In this document: piece by piece, positions 7,566 through 16,074 of the stretch
How positions within the stretch are numbered: position 1 is the first letter of the stretch
How the letters are laid out: the number at the start of each line of letters is the position of its first letter
NCBI GenBank assembly: GCA_041393395.1
Contig: JAWKKG010000002.1
Span: 558,001-622,000 of the forward strand
Length of the DNA stretch: 64,000 bases
Source of the DNA: JAGQIB01 sp041393395
Lineage (GTDB): Bacteria > ARS69
Direction: 5' to 3'
Notes under the pieces: model-generated
What the model saw: only the letters and a program-made list of their open reading frames with translations
Database searches by the model: none
Told to the model about the DNA's origin: nothing
Program-made: the position numbers and the translations under genes

Positions 7566-9158
7566 ATGGACCCGCTGCCGGAAGGCGCCCCGAGCCTCGA
7601 CCAAGAGATCTCCCGTTTCGCCGCCCTCCAGGCCAAGCTCCGGGGGGTCTGGGAGGGGATCAACTCGTCGCCCGCCTGGACGCACACCTCCGTGGTGGTG
7701 CCCTCCCTGAGCTTCGACCAGGAGGAGCTCACCAAGATCCAGGGGGTGGCGTTCTACGAGGAGCGGCTGCTCTTCACCCTGATGCGTCTCCGGCATCCGG
7801 GCGCCCACGTCATCTACGTGACGGCGCAGCCGATCCACCCCGACATCATCGACTACTACCTGCACCTGCTGGTCGGCGTCCCCGCGAGTCACGCGCGTCG
7901 ACGCCTCGCGCTGTTCTGCGTGTACGACGCGAGCCACAAGCCGCTCTCGCAGAAGATCCTGGAGCGGCCGCGTCTCGTACGTCGCATGCGCGAGTGGCTC
8001 GGTGATTCGTCCCGCGCATACCTCACGTGCTTCAACTCGAGCGTCTGGGAACGTCGGCTCGCGATCGCGCTCGGCATTCCACTGAACGGCCTGGACCCGG
8101 AACTCCTCGCCTTCGGCACCAAGACCGGGAGCCGACGTCTGTTCCGGGAGTGCGGCGTGCCGCTGCCGGAGGGCATCGAGGCGGTGTACACGCGCCAGGA
8201 GATCGTGGCGGCGCTCGACGAGCTCGCGTCCCGGCGTCCCGGGATCGCGAAGGCGGTGCTCAAGCTCGACGCGAGTTTCTCGGGCGAAGGGAACGCGATG
8301 TATCGCTACCCCGAGAACCTCGCGGCCACGGGCCCGGAGCGCGCCGAAGCACTCGACGCGGCGCTCGAGCATCTCGACTGGTCGGCCGAGGCCGAGAGCC
8401 CGCAACGCTACTTCCGCAAGTTCTCGGAGATGGGCGGCATCGTGGAGGAGTTCCTGGAGGCGGCGGAGGTGCGCTCGCCGAGCGCGCAGGCGCGTGTGCT
8501 GCCCACCGGCGACTGCGAGATCATCTCCACGCACGAGCAGCTCCTCGGCGGGAAGACGGGCCAGGCCTATCTCGGCTGTCGCTTCCCCGCCGACGAGGAC
8601 TATCGCCTCCGGCTGCAGGAGCACGCGCTGAGCGTGGGGCGCGCGCTCGCGGAACGGGGAGTGGTGAGCCGGTTCGCGGTCGACTTCCTCGCCACGCGTG
8701 CGAGCGCGGATGCCCCCTGGGATCTCCACGCGATCGAGATCAACCTGCGCATGGGCGGCACGACGCATCCGTTCATGGCGCTGCGCTTCCTCACCGGCGG
8801 GGGGCTCGAGGAAGGCACGGGGACCTTCCTGTCGCCGCGCGGCCAGGAGAAGCACTACCTCGCCACCGACGGCCTCACCTCACCGGCGTACCGCGGCCTG
8901 CTGCCCGAGGATCTGATGGAGATCCTCTCGTCGCACGGGCTGCACTTCCGTCCCTCCACGGAGACGGGCGTGCTGTTCCACATGATCGGGGCGCTTTCGC
9001 AGTACGGCCGGATCGGCGTCACGAGCTTCGGGAACTCGGCGGAGGAAGCGCGCGAGCTCTACGACTGGGCGGTCGAGGTCCTGGATCGCGAGACGGGGGC
9101 CACGCGGGGCGGCCACATGGAGCGCATCTTCGACCAGGTGCTGCCGACGATGGAGTAG
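7566..9158 (+). CDS. PGM1-type ATP-grasp peptide ligase
   Basis: 530 aa, similar in length and layout to PGM1-related peptide ligases. PGM1 of Streptomyces joins a non-proteinogenic acid to ribosomal peptides in pheganomycin synthesis. The N-terminal part (about 1-190) lacks a recognisable catalytic motif. The ATP-grasp fold follows, with a nucleotide-binding lysine K233 and a glycine-rich loop (LKLDASFSGEGN), and the metal-binding strand EINLRMGG with E391 and N393. The ATG at 7566 has GAGGG directly upstream. It faces away from the Cys-rich precursor peptide gene, so ligation at the peptide's N-terminus or a side chain is an attractive but unproven role. No neighbouring gene for a special acid substrate is obvious. 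Confidence 0.8.
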   Translation: MDPLPEGAPSLDQEISRFAALQAKLRGVWEGINSSPAWTHTSVVVPSLSFDQEELTKIQGVAFYEERLLFTLMRLRHPGAHVIYVTAQPIHPDIIDYYLHLLVGVPASHARRRLALFCVYDASHKPLSQKILERPRLVRRMREWLGDSSRAYLTCFNSSVWERRLAIALGIPLNGLDPELLAFGTKTGSRRLFRECGVPLPEGIEAVYTRQEIVAALDELASRRPGIAKAVLKLDASFSGEGNAMYRYPENLAATGPERAEALDAALEHLDWSAEAESPQRYFRKFSEMGGIVEEFLEAAEVRSPSAQARVLPTGDCEIISTHEQLLGGKTGQAYLGCRFPADEDYRLRLQEHALSVGRALAERGVVSRFAVDFLATRASADAPWDLHAIEINLRMGGTTHPFMALRFLTGGGLEEGTGTFLSPRGQEKHYLATDGLTSPAYRGLLPEDLMEILSSHGLHFRPSTETGVLFHMIGALSQYGRIGVTSFGNSAEEARELYDWAVEVLDRETGATRGGHMERIFDQVLPTME

Positions 9159-9209
9159 TCGCGTTCGCCGGAGGGGAACCGCGAGAGCGTCCGCGAAGGC
9201 GACGAGCGA

Positions 9210-9701
9210 TCAGGCCTCGGCCAGGAACTGCTCCCAGCGCTCGGCGGCGAGCTTCTCGATTCCCTTGCGTGCCGCATACTTTCGCGACGCCGCCTCCGCC
9301 TCGGAACCGTGGATCACCTTGACGAGCGCCGGCTCGTAGATCCAGGCCTTCTCGAGGTTCGAGTCCGGATCCGTGGGAAGCAGATAGAAGCCGTCGTTCT
9401 CCGCGGGCAGCGGACCCGCCCACCCGGCGAGCTTCTCGCCGTCGAAGAACTCGACCCAGGTCTTCTCGCCGAAGGACTCCTCGCGCACGAACTCCTTGCG
9501 CTCCTCGTGCCGCGGGTCGCCCGCCAGCGTCTTCACGAAGAACAGCGCCTTGAGCTCGCGGATCGCGATCGGGGTGGGATCGGTCCGCCCGTCCTCCAGC
9601 ACATGGAATACGGCGCGATCCGGTCGGAAGTCCGCGGTGTGTCCCTTCACGAGGTGTCCGTCCCGGTAGCGGGCGGCGACCAGTCGACCCTTGGCTTGCA
9701 T
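9210..9701 (-). CDS. Uncharacterised 163-aa protein, DUF6982-like
   Basis: 163 aa, soluble, no signal peptide. The start LVAARYRDGHLVKGHTADFRPDRAVFHV and the following ELKALFFVKTLAGD resemble a small all-beta domain I associate with DUF6982, possibly PilZ-like. The C-terminal part (about 110-163) is helical, with a charged stretch (HGSEAEAASRKYAARKG). The ATG at 9701 has a good GGAGG 6 nt upstream. It is convergent with the peptide ligase gene and stands alone. Function is unknown; a ligand-binding or regulatory role is only a guess from the fold resemblance. Confidence 0.65.
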   Translation of the reverse strand: MQAKGRLVAARYRDGHLVKGHTADFRPDRAVFHVLEDGRTDPTPIAIRELKALFFVKTLAGDPRHEERKEFVREESFGEKTWVEFFDGEKLAGWAGPLPAENDGFYLLPTDPDSNLEKAWIYEPALVKVIHGSEAEAASRKYAARKGIEKLAAERWEQFLAEA

Positions 9702-9782
9702 CTCGATCCTCCGTTGAGCTTTCCGGAGAATCGGCGCAACACTGACCGATCTTGAGCGAAACGGGGCAGTTCGCAGGACGCG

Positions 9783-10622
9783 TCAGGCGCTCGCCGGGCT
9801 TCCCCGACCGGCGGCCCCGAAGCCCTCGAGGCGGCGGTCCGCCTCCCGCCAGCCCACCTCGATGGCCTCCTCGAGGCGGTCGTAGTCCTCGAGCTTCAGG
9901 TGCGGATCGAGCGGAGGGCGGATCAGGAGGTCGGGCGGGGTGATCGCGAGTCGCGTCTCCGTGATCAGCGCCTGCGGGATCTCGTACGCCTTCACGAAGA
10001 GCTCCACGAGCAGGGGACGCCGCCCCTGCGCGATCGGCTGGATCAATCGCTCCCACACGCCCGCGTCCTCGCGCAGGTCGAGCGCGCGATTCCGCGGCGG
10101 CGAGACGTCGACGGCGACGATCGGCAGCAGCGTTCGCGACCGCGCGACGTCGACCGGCACGTTGTTCAGCAGGCCGCCGTCGATGAGGACCCGTCCGTCC
10201 CGATGGACGGGGGCGAGGATTCCCGGCACGGCCGACGTCGCTTGCAGTGCCTCCAGCAGGTCACCCTCGGAGAGCACCACGGCGCACCCGCGGTCCACGT
10301 CGACGGCCGTGACCGCGAGCGGGAGCTCCAGGTCCTCGAATCGCTTCGGCAGGTGCTTGCCGAGCTCGGAGACGATGCCCCGGCCGCCCATGAGCGCGCC
10401 GCCGCGCGCCCGGTCGAGCAGCCGGTGCAGTTTCGCCTCCCGGAACGCCTTCGTGATCCGGTCCGGCGAGTGTCCGGCCGCCACGAACGCGCCCACGATC
10501 CCGCCCATGGAGCAACCGGCGATCGTGACCGCGCGAACGCCCCGCTCGGCCAGCGCCCGCAGCACCCCGAGGTGTGCGAAGCCGCGCGAACCGCCGCCGC
10601 CGAGGACGAGTCCGATCTCCAC
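9783..10622 (-). CDS. Patatin-like phospholipase family protein
   Basis: 279 aa. The oxyanion motif GGGGSRG (8-14), nucleophile elbow GCSMGG with S38, and the DGG motif with D148 give the complete Ser-Asp dyad of the patatin/RssA family. There is no signal peptide, so it is probably cytoplasmic or membrane-associated. The GTG at 10622 was chosen for the GGGGAGGG directly upstream and because conservation begins at EIGLVLGGG. It lies 37 nt downstream of the ABC transporter pair and may be co-transcribed. The substrate is unknown; RssA-like proteins of this size are mostly uncharacterised. Confidence 0.88.
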   Translation of the reverse strand: MEIGLVLGGGGSRGFAHLGVLRALAERGVRAVTIAGCSMGGIVGAFVAAGHSPDRITKAFREAKLHRLLDRARGGALMGGRGIVSELGKHLPKRFEDLELPLAVTAVDVDRGCAVVLSEGDLLEALQATSAVPGILAPVHRDGRVLIDGGLLNNVPVDVARSRTLLPIVAVDVSPPRNRALDLREDAGVWERLIQPIAQGRRPLLVELFVKAYEIPQALITETRLAITPPDLLIRPPLDPHLKLEDYDRLEEAIEVGWREADRRLEGFGAAGRGSPASA

Positions 10623-10659
10623 GCTTCCCTCCCCGGACGAAGTCGCCCGCTCCGGCGCG

Positions 10660-12543
10660 TCAGGCCGGAGCGAGGCCCGGATCCGTCGCGTCCCAGTCGT
10701 TCTCGCGGCGCCCGGACTCCTCCAGGCTCTGCCGCGTGTACAGTTCGAAGTACCGGCCGCGCCGCGCGAGCAGCTCCTGGTGCGTGCCGTCTTCCACGAT
10801 CCGGCCACCGTCGATCAGGAGGATGCGATCGGCGCGACGAATCGTCGAGAGCCGATGCGCGATGACGAAGCTCGTGCGCCCCGCGAGCACGCGCGCGAGC
10901 CCGCGCTGGATCCGCTGCTCGGTCTCGGTGTCGATCGACGACGTGGCCTCGTCCATCACCAGGATCTGCGGATCGGCCAGGACCGCCCGCGCGAACGAGA
11001 TCAGCTGCTTCTGTCCGGTGGACAGACGGCTACCGCCCTCGCCGACCTGGGTCGCGTACCCGTCCGGCAGCGCCACGACGAAGTCGTGCGCGTCCACCGT
11101 TCGGGCTGCCGCCTCGATCTCCTCGATGGAGGCGTCCAGGCGTCCGTACCGGATGTTCTCGAGAATCGTTCCCGAGAACAGGTGCGGCTGCTGGAGCACC
11201 ACGCCGAGCTGCGACTGCAGCCAGCCGAGACTCCGCTCGCGAAGATCCACTCCGTCCGCGCGGACCGCGCCCCTCGTCGGTTCGTAGAACCGGCAGAGCA
11301 GCGAGATGATCGTCGTCTTGCCGCCCCCCGTGGGGCCGACGAGGGCGATCGTCTGTCCCTTCCGGACCTCCAGATCGAAGTCGGTGAGCACGGTCTCCCC
11401 GTCCTGGTAGCGGAACTCGACGTTCTCGAACGTGAGACTCGAGATGCGATCCGGCAGGCCGTCCGCGGCGAGCTCCGGATCGGCCGTGCCGCTCGCGGCG
11501 TGCGCCGCGATCCGGGCGCGCACCTCGGGCGAGTCCCGGATCTCCGGCACCGCGTCCACGAGCCCCATCACGCGCTCGGCCGACGCCTGCGCCATCTGCA
11601 TCTCCGCGAACCAGTGCGCCATCTCCTGGATCGGATCGAAGAACTGGCGCGCGTACGACAGGAACGCGATCAGCGTTCCGACCGTGATCGTGCCGACGGC
11701 CACCGCGTGACCACCGGCGGCGAGCGCGGCCGCCGCGGCCACGCTTCCGATCGAGATCACGAGCGGCAGATACAGCGCCGACAGCAGCGCATTCCGCACC
11801 GATGCCGAGAACATCTCGTCCGTGAGGACACGGAACTCGCCGAGGTTCTCGCGCTCCCGCGCGAATACCTTCGTGGTCCGCACCCCCATGATGGACTCGT
11901 TGAATGCGGCCGTGATCCGCGAGTTCGTCTTCCGCACGATGCGCGCCGTCCCGAGGATCCGGGTCTGGAACATCGCGCTCACCACCGCGAGTACCGGCAC
12001 CACGGCGAGCACGAGCAGCGCGAGCCGCCAGTCCAGCAGCAGCATCGCCACCGACACTCCCGTCATCAGGGTGGTGCCCCAGAACAGATCGAGGACGCCC
12101 CAGGCGAGGATGTTCGAGAGCCGCTCGCAGTCCGACGTCATGCGCGCCATGAGCCAGCCCACCGGACGCTGATCGAAGAACGAGAACGAGAGACGCTGGA
12201 GGTTCTCGAAGCCGGCCTCGCGGATGTCGTGGCTCACGTGCGTGCGGATCCGTCCCGCGTGCACGATGAACCGCATCACGCACAGCGCAAGCATCGTGGC
12301 CAGGGCGACGTACGCGAGCACGTAGGGCAGGGGACGGATCGCCGAGCCCAGGCGCACGACGTCGTCCACGACCCGGCGCGTGAGCAACGGCAGGGTCGCG
12401 TCCACGGAAGCGGTGCCGATCGCGAACGTGATCAGCCAGCGGACGTCCTTCCGGTACGGACGCGTGAACGCGAAGAGTCGCTTCCAGATCGCGAAGTCGA
12501 AACGCGACCGGTACTCTTCCTCGTGGGGCACGGCCGCGGTCAT
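10660..12543 (-). CDS. ABC exporter half-transporter B (permease fused to ATPase)
   Basis: 627 aa. The N-terminal ABC transmembrane type-1 domain (about 30-330, six predicted helices) is followed by a nucleotide-binding domain with Walker A GPTGGGKTT (K409), signature LSTGQ and Walker B ILVMDEATSSID with a consensus Glu. The ATG at 12543 overlaps the TGA of the upstream ABC gene, so the two are made together and probably form a heterodimer of the BmrCD/LmrCD type. Walker B here ends in DE, whereas the partner has DD, the asymmetry typical of heterodimeric exporters with one degenerate site. The substrate is unknown; a drug or lipid is plausible. Confidence 0.88.
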   Translation of the reverse strand: MTAAVPHEEEYRSRFDFAIWKRLFAFTRPYRKDVRWLITFAIGTASVDATLPLLTRRVVDDVVRLGSAIRPLPYVLAYVALATMLALCVMRFIVHAGRIRTHVSHDIREAGFENLQRLSFSFFDQRPVGWLMARMTSDCERLSNILAWGVLDLFWGTTLMTGVSVAMLLLDWRLALLVLAVVPVLAVVSAMFQTRILGTARIVRKTNSRITAAFNESIMGVRTTKVFARERENLGEFRVLTDEMFSASVRNALLSALYLPLVISIGSVAAAAALAAGGHAVAVGTITVGTLIAFLSYARQFFDPIQEMAHWFAEMQMAQASAERVMGLVDAVPEIRDSPEVRARIAAHAASGTADPELAADGLPDRISSLTFENVEFRYQDGETVLTDFDLEVRKGQTIALVGPTGGGKTTIISLLCRFYEPTRGAVRADGVDLRERSLGWLQSQLGVVLQQPHLFSGTILENIRYGRLDASIEEIEAAARTVDAHDFVVALPDGYATQVGEGGSRLSTGQKQLISFARAVLADPQILVMDEATSSIDTETEQRIQRGLARVLAGRTSFVIAHRLSTIRRADRILLIDGGRIVEDGTHQELLARRGRYFELYTRQSLEESGRRENDWDATDPGLAPA

Positions 12544-14378
12544 GCTCGACCTCCCGTCGCGTCGCGAACGTCGGACGCGATCTCGTCCTCCAGCTCGCTC
12601 TGGATCTCCCACAGGCGCCGGTACGGTCCTTCCGTTGCGGCGAGCTCCGTGTGGGTTCCCTGCTGCACCACCCGGCCGTGGTCCAGGACCACGATCCGGT
12701 CCGCGTGCCGCACCGAGGACAGCCGGTGCGATACCACGATCGTGGTCTGCCGGCCGCGTCGCGACTCGAGCGCGCGCAGGATTCGCGATTCCGTCACCGT
12801 GTCCACGGCCGACAGCGCATCGTCGAGCACGAGCAGCGGCGGGTCCTTGAGGATCGCGCGCGCGATCGCCACGCGCTGCCGCTGGCCGCCGGAGAGCGTC
12901 ACGCCGCGCTCGCCGAGCAGCGTCTCGTAACCGCGCTCGAAGTCCATGATCGCGCCGTGCACGTCGGCGGCCGACGTGGCCTCCACGACCTCCTCCAGCG
13001 TCGCCTCCTTGCGGCCGAGACGCACGTTCGCGCCGATCGTGCGCGAATAGAGGAAAGGCTCCTGCAGCACCACGCCGATCTGCGAGCGGAGCGGTCCGCG
13101 CGGCCACTCGAGCAGGTCGATGCCGTCGACGTGGATCATCCCCGCCGGCACGTCGTAGAGGCGCAGCAGCAGGTGGATGAGCGTGGACTTCCCGCAACCG
13201 GGCGGCCCCACGAACGCGACGGTCTCGCCGGGCTCCACCCGGAAGGTCACACCGCGCAGCGCCGGCTCGGCGTCCGCGTGGGCGAACGTCACGCCCCGGA
13301 ACTCGATCGCGCCGCGCAGGGCCGGCAGGTCCCGCAGATCGCGCACGGCGTCCTTCGCGTCCTCCTCGGGAACGTCGAGGATCTCGCCGATGCGCTTCAG
13401 CGCCACGAGCGCCTTGCCGGTGTCCGTGAGCACGCGCCCGAGGTGCCGTACCGGCCACAGGACCATGCCGGTGTAGGCCAGGAACGCGAACAGCGTTCCC
13501 ACGGTGATCGCGCCGGACAGCACGCGCGAGGCGCCCACCCCGAGCACGAGGCCGACCTGGGTCAGGCACACGAAGTCGGACGAGCCCCAGTAGTAGGCCA
13601 GCAGCCGGATCAGGCGGTAGTTGCGGTCGCGGAACTCGGCGTTGCGGGCCGCGAACTTCTCGACCTCGAACTCCTGCCGCGCGAACGCCCGCACCACGCG
13701 GATGCCCGTGAGGTTCTCCTGCAGCACGGACGTCATCTCTCCTTCGGCCTCGTCCGTGAGCAGGAACAGGCGCTGGATCCTCCGGAAGAAGAACAGCGCG
13801 AATCCCACGATCAACGGGAAGAGCGACACGGCCACGAGAGCGAGCGGCGCGTCCAGCGCGACGAGAATCGGCAGCACGGTCAGGAACAGCAGGACCGTCC
13901 GCCCGATCTCCACGATCTGGCCGGCCAGGAACACGCGGAACGTCTCCACGTCGGACGACGCGCGCTGCACGAGGTCGCCGGTCTCCGCGCGGTCGTGATA
14001 CGCGCACGGCAGCCGGTCCAGGTGCGCCGCGATGCGATTCCGGAGCCGCCGCACGATCGCCTCGGACGCGGTCGCCGCGTACCGTCCGCGCAGGTACAGG
14101 AACACGCCGCCGGCCGCGGTGGAGAGCACCATGAGCAGCGCGGCCACGGCGAGCAGGCGGACGGACGAGTCCGTCCCCGCGATGGCCATCAGCACGCGCC
14201 CGGCCGGCGTGTCGGACACGCCGCCGCCGGCGAGCGCGCCGTCGATCGCCGCGCGCGAGATCAGCGGGGGCGCGAACAGGAACACGTTCGAGACCGCCAT
14301 CGCGAGAATGGCGGCCGAGTAGCGCAGGCGGTGGCCGCGCATCAGCTCGAACAGGATCTGGTGTGGCTTGCGGCTCAT
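12540..14378 (-). CDS. ABC exporter half-transporter A (permease fused to ATPase)
   Basis: 612 aa with the same plan as its partner: membrane domain about 15-330, then an ATPase with Walker A GPPGCGKST (K397), signature LSGGQRQ and Walker B LLVLDDALSAVD. The residue after the Walker B Asp is Asp rather than the catalytic Glu, so this half is likely the degenerate site of a heterodimer. No C39 peptidase domain precedes the membrane part, so it is not a bacteriocin-processing exporter. The ATG at 14378 has GGAGG about 6 nt upstream. The gene is preceded by a leader peptide and a tandem-hairpin attenuator (14411-14588). Confidence 0.88.
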   Translation of the reverse strand: MSRKPHQILFELMRGHRLRYSAAILAMAVSNVFLFAPPLISRAAIDGALAGGGVSDTPAGRVLMAIAGTDSSVRLLAVAALLMVLSTAAGGVFLYLRGRYAATASEAIVRRLRNRIAAHLDRLPCAYHDRAETGDLVQRASSDVETFRVFLAGQIVEIGRTVLLFLTVLPILVALDAPLALVAVSLFPLIVGFALFFFRRIQRLFLLTDEAEGEMTSVLQENLTGIRVVRAFARQEFEVEKFAARNAEFRDRNYRLIRLLAYYWGSSDFVCLTQVGLVLGVGASRVLSGAITVGTLFAFLAYTGMVLWPVRHLGRVLTDTGKALVALKRIGEILDVPEEDAKDAVRDLRDLPALRGAIEFRGVTFAHADAEPALRGVTFRVEPGETVAFVGPPGCGKSTLIHLLLRLYDVPAGMIHVDGIDLLEWPRGPLRSQIGVVLQEPFLYSRTIGANVRLGRKEATLEEVVEATSAADVHGAIMDFERGYETLLGERGVTLSGGQRQRVAIARAILKDPPLLVLDDALSAVDTVTESRILRALESRRGRQTTIVVSHRLSSVRHADRIVVLDHGRVVQQGTHTELAATEGPYRRLWEIQSELEDEIASDVRDATGGRA

Positions 14379-14410
14379 CGCCGTCCTCCGTCGTCCTCGC
14401 CAGGAACCGG

Positions 14411-14443
14411 AAAAAAAAGAACCCGCCTTCCAGGGGGCGGGCT
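14411..14443 (-). terminator. Intrinsic terminator in the ABC exporter leader
   Basis: Minus-strand hairpin: AGCCCGCC (14436-14443) pairs with GGCGGGTT (14420-14427), followed at once by a run of eight U (14411-14418). It lies between the leader peptide and the ABC gene start and so would stop transcription before the exporter genes unless it is disrupted. Confidence 0.85.
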
Positions 14444-14466
14444 TTCCGGTACGAGGACCTACGGAA

Positions 14467-14493
14467 AAGCCCGCTCGACTGGCGAGCGGGCTT
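14467..14493 (-). repeat. Perfect 11-bp hairpin (attenuator 1:2 stem)
   Basis: AAGCCCGCTCG and its exact complement separated by 5 nt, followed on the minus strand by UUUU. It can act as a terminator itself and is the protective stem of the attenuator. Confidence 0.85.
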
Positions 14494-14528
14494 CCGGGCC
14501 GAATTCGGCTTTCACGGCAGGCGCCCGC

Positions 14529-14588
14529 TCAAGGGGAGACGTCGACTCCCCATCCACTCGGGATGTTGTTCGTGAGCTGGCGGATCAT
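14529..14588 (-). CDS. 19-aa leader peptide of the ABC exporter operon
   Basis: Small frame encoding MIRQLTNNIPSGWGVDVSP and a TGA, preceded by GAGGTG at 6 nt spacing. Its stop codon overlaps attenuator segment 0. Leader peptides in this position control BmrCD of Bacillus subtilis, a heterodimeric multidrug ABC exporter, by ribosome-mediated attenuation. The peptide sequence here is unrelated as far as I can tell; the architecture is what matches. The NN-IP stretch and Trp are possible stall points, but this is inference. Confidence 0.6.
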   Translation of the reverse strand: MIRQLTNNIPSGWGVDVSP

Positions 14589-14704
14589 CGGGCACCTCTG
14601 CGTGAGAGACGAACTGACTGGAGGAGAGTAGGCCATTCCGGGGACGGGCGCAAGCGGGGATGTGGAGAAAGTTGGAGAGCAACCTGACGGCGGGTAGCAC
14701 GTCC

Positions 14705-16072
14705 CTACCGCGGCTCCGGCTCCCGCCGCTTCTTCTTCCCGCGCTCCGTCGTGAGGGGACCCTCCGAGATCACCACGCGGGCCGGGACCTTGGGGCCGGC
14801 GAGGCGGGCGCGGCAGTGGGCGCGGACTGCCTTGCGGAGCTCGCGCTCGTCCAGGGGCTCGGCGAGCTGGACGTGCGCCTCCACGATCTGGCCGGTCAGC
14901 GGATTCGGCGCGCCGCGCACGGCGGCGTCCACGATGATCGGCATCTCCAGCAGCACCTCCTCGACCTCGCGCGGCATGACCTTCTCGCCGCCCACGTTGA
15001 TGAGGTCCGAGCGCCGGCCGAGGATGCGGAGCCACGAGCCGTCCTGCTCCACGACGTCGCCGGTGTTCCACCAGCCCTCTTCGTCGAACGGGTTCGGCGC
15101 GTTCAGGTAGCCGAGCATCGCGGTCTCCGAGCGGAGCCACAGCGTGCCGTCCACGATGCGGTGCTCGATGCCGTCGAAGTCGATCCACAGACCCTCGGCG
15201 TCGCGCGTGCGGGAGCGGGGACTCCCGAGCTCCGACGTGCCGAACTTCTGCAGCAGCTTCACGTGCGGCAGCACCTCGCGCACGCGCTCCGACGTGGACG
15301 CGGGCATCGCCTCCGAGCCCCACGCGACGATCTCGAGCGACGAGAGATCGTGGTGATCGGGAGCGTCGCTCAGGCAGAACAGCTTGAGGAACGTGGGCGA
15401 CGTCGGCAGGACCTCCACCCGCGCCGACGCCACCAGCCGCGCGATCGCGTGCGGATCGCGGGTCTCCGGCAGCACGAGAACGCCGCCGTGCGCGAGCGTG
15501 TAGAGGATCGTGTCCACGCCCGCGATGTGATCGAACATCAGGAACGCGAGCGTGCGCTTGGGCTTGCCGGCGCGATCGTACTTCGCGAGGAAGCGCTCGA
15601 TGTCGTGCAGCACCGCCTTCGGTCGCCCCTCGGAGCCCGAGGAGTACACCACGAACCCGGCGCCACCCCGCGCGCGGAGATCCGCGAGCAGGGGATGCGG
15701 CTCGCCCTCCGGCTCGGGGCGTCGCTCGTGCGTCCAGTGCCCCGGCGATCCCTCGCGGCACAGGCACGACGCGTGCGCGTCGGCCAGTGCCGGTCGCGGA
15801 TCGGGGTCGCGCGGCGAGACCAGCGCGGCCACGCCCCCCGTCGACATCACGGCGAGGTACAGCGCGAGCGCGTCCGGCGTGCCGTCCGCCGCGATCCCCA
15901 CGACCTTGCCCGGCTCGTAGCCGCAGGTGGCGAGCTTGTCGATCCACGCGACCCGCCGCCGGTCCAGTTCCGCGCCCGAGATCGACTCACCCCGGAACAC
16001 CACGCACTCTTCCGCGCCGCGCTCACGCAGCGAGCCGAGGAGTCGTTCGAGGCGTTCCCGGCGGGTCGTCAC
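14705..16072 (-). CDS. Class I adenylate-forming (ANL) acyl/aryl-CoA ligase-like enzyme
   Basis: 455 aa, slightly shorter than typical acyl-CoA synthetases. The adenylation motifs are present: P-loop-like YSSGSEGRPK (about 152-161), KFGTSELG, NTGD, GRRSDLINVGGEKV, and the C-terminal catalytic lysine in ERGKKKR close to the end. It should activate a carboxylate as an acyl-AMP and hand it to CoA or to the carrier protein encoded two genes upstream. The GTG at 16072 lies 2 nt beyond the TGA of the reductase gene. It is the last gene of a coupled four-gene operon. The acid substrate is unknown; loading of the adjacent ACP is inferred from context. Confidence 0.82.
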   Translation of the reverse strand: MTTRRERLERLLGSLRERGAEECVVFRGESISGAELDRRRVAWIDKLATCGYEPGKVVGIAADGTPDALALYLAVMSTGGVAALVSPRDPDPRPALADAHASCLCREGSPGHWTHERRPEPEGEPHPLLADLRARGGAGFVVYSSGSEGRPKAVLHDIERFLAKYDRAGKPKRTLAFLMFDHIAGVDTILYTLAHGGVLVLPETRDPHAIARLVASARVEVLPTSPTFLKLFCLSDAPDHHDLSSLEIVAWGSEAMPASTSERVREVLPHVKLLQKFGTSELGSPRSRTRDAEGLWIDFDGIEHRIVDGTLWLRSETAMLGYLNAPNPFDEEGWWNTGDVVEQDGSWLRILGRRSDLINVGGEKVMPREVEEVLLEMPIIVDAAVRGAPNPLTGQIVEAHVQLAEPLDERELRKAVRAHCRARLAGPKVPARVVISEGPLTTERGKKKRREPEPR

Positions 16073-16074
16073 GG

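Larger units (their letters stand above)
14411..14531 (-). promoter_or_regulatory. Four-segment transcription attenuator upstream of ABC exporter genes
   Basis: Minus-strand order: segment 0 GAGCGGGC (14523-14530, overlapping the leader stop codon); segment 1 AAGCCCGCTCG (14483-14493); segment 2 (14462-14477), whose start is the perfect 11-bp complement of segment 1; segment 3 CGGAAAGCCCGC (14437-14448), which can pair with segment 2 over 12 bp with one bulged U; segment 4 GGCGGGTT followed by U8. Pairing 1:2 allows terminator 3:4. Pairing 0:1 frees segment 2 for antiterminator 2:3. A ribosome reaching the leader stop would cover segment 0 and favour termination; one stalled earlier would favour read-through. 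Confidence 0.7.

Noticed and set aside
10660..14378. ABC exporter as the secretion partner of the RiPP precursor
   Set aside because: It is 3 kb away in another transcript and neither half has a C39 leader peptidase domain; the attenuator suggests drug-type induction instead.
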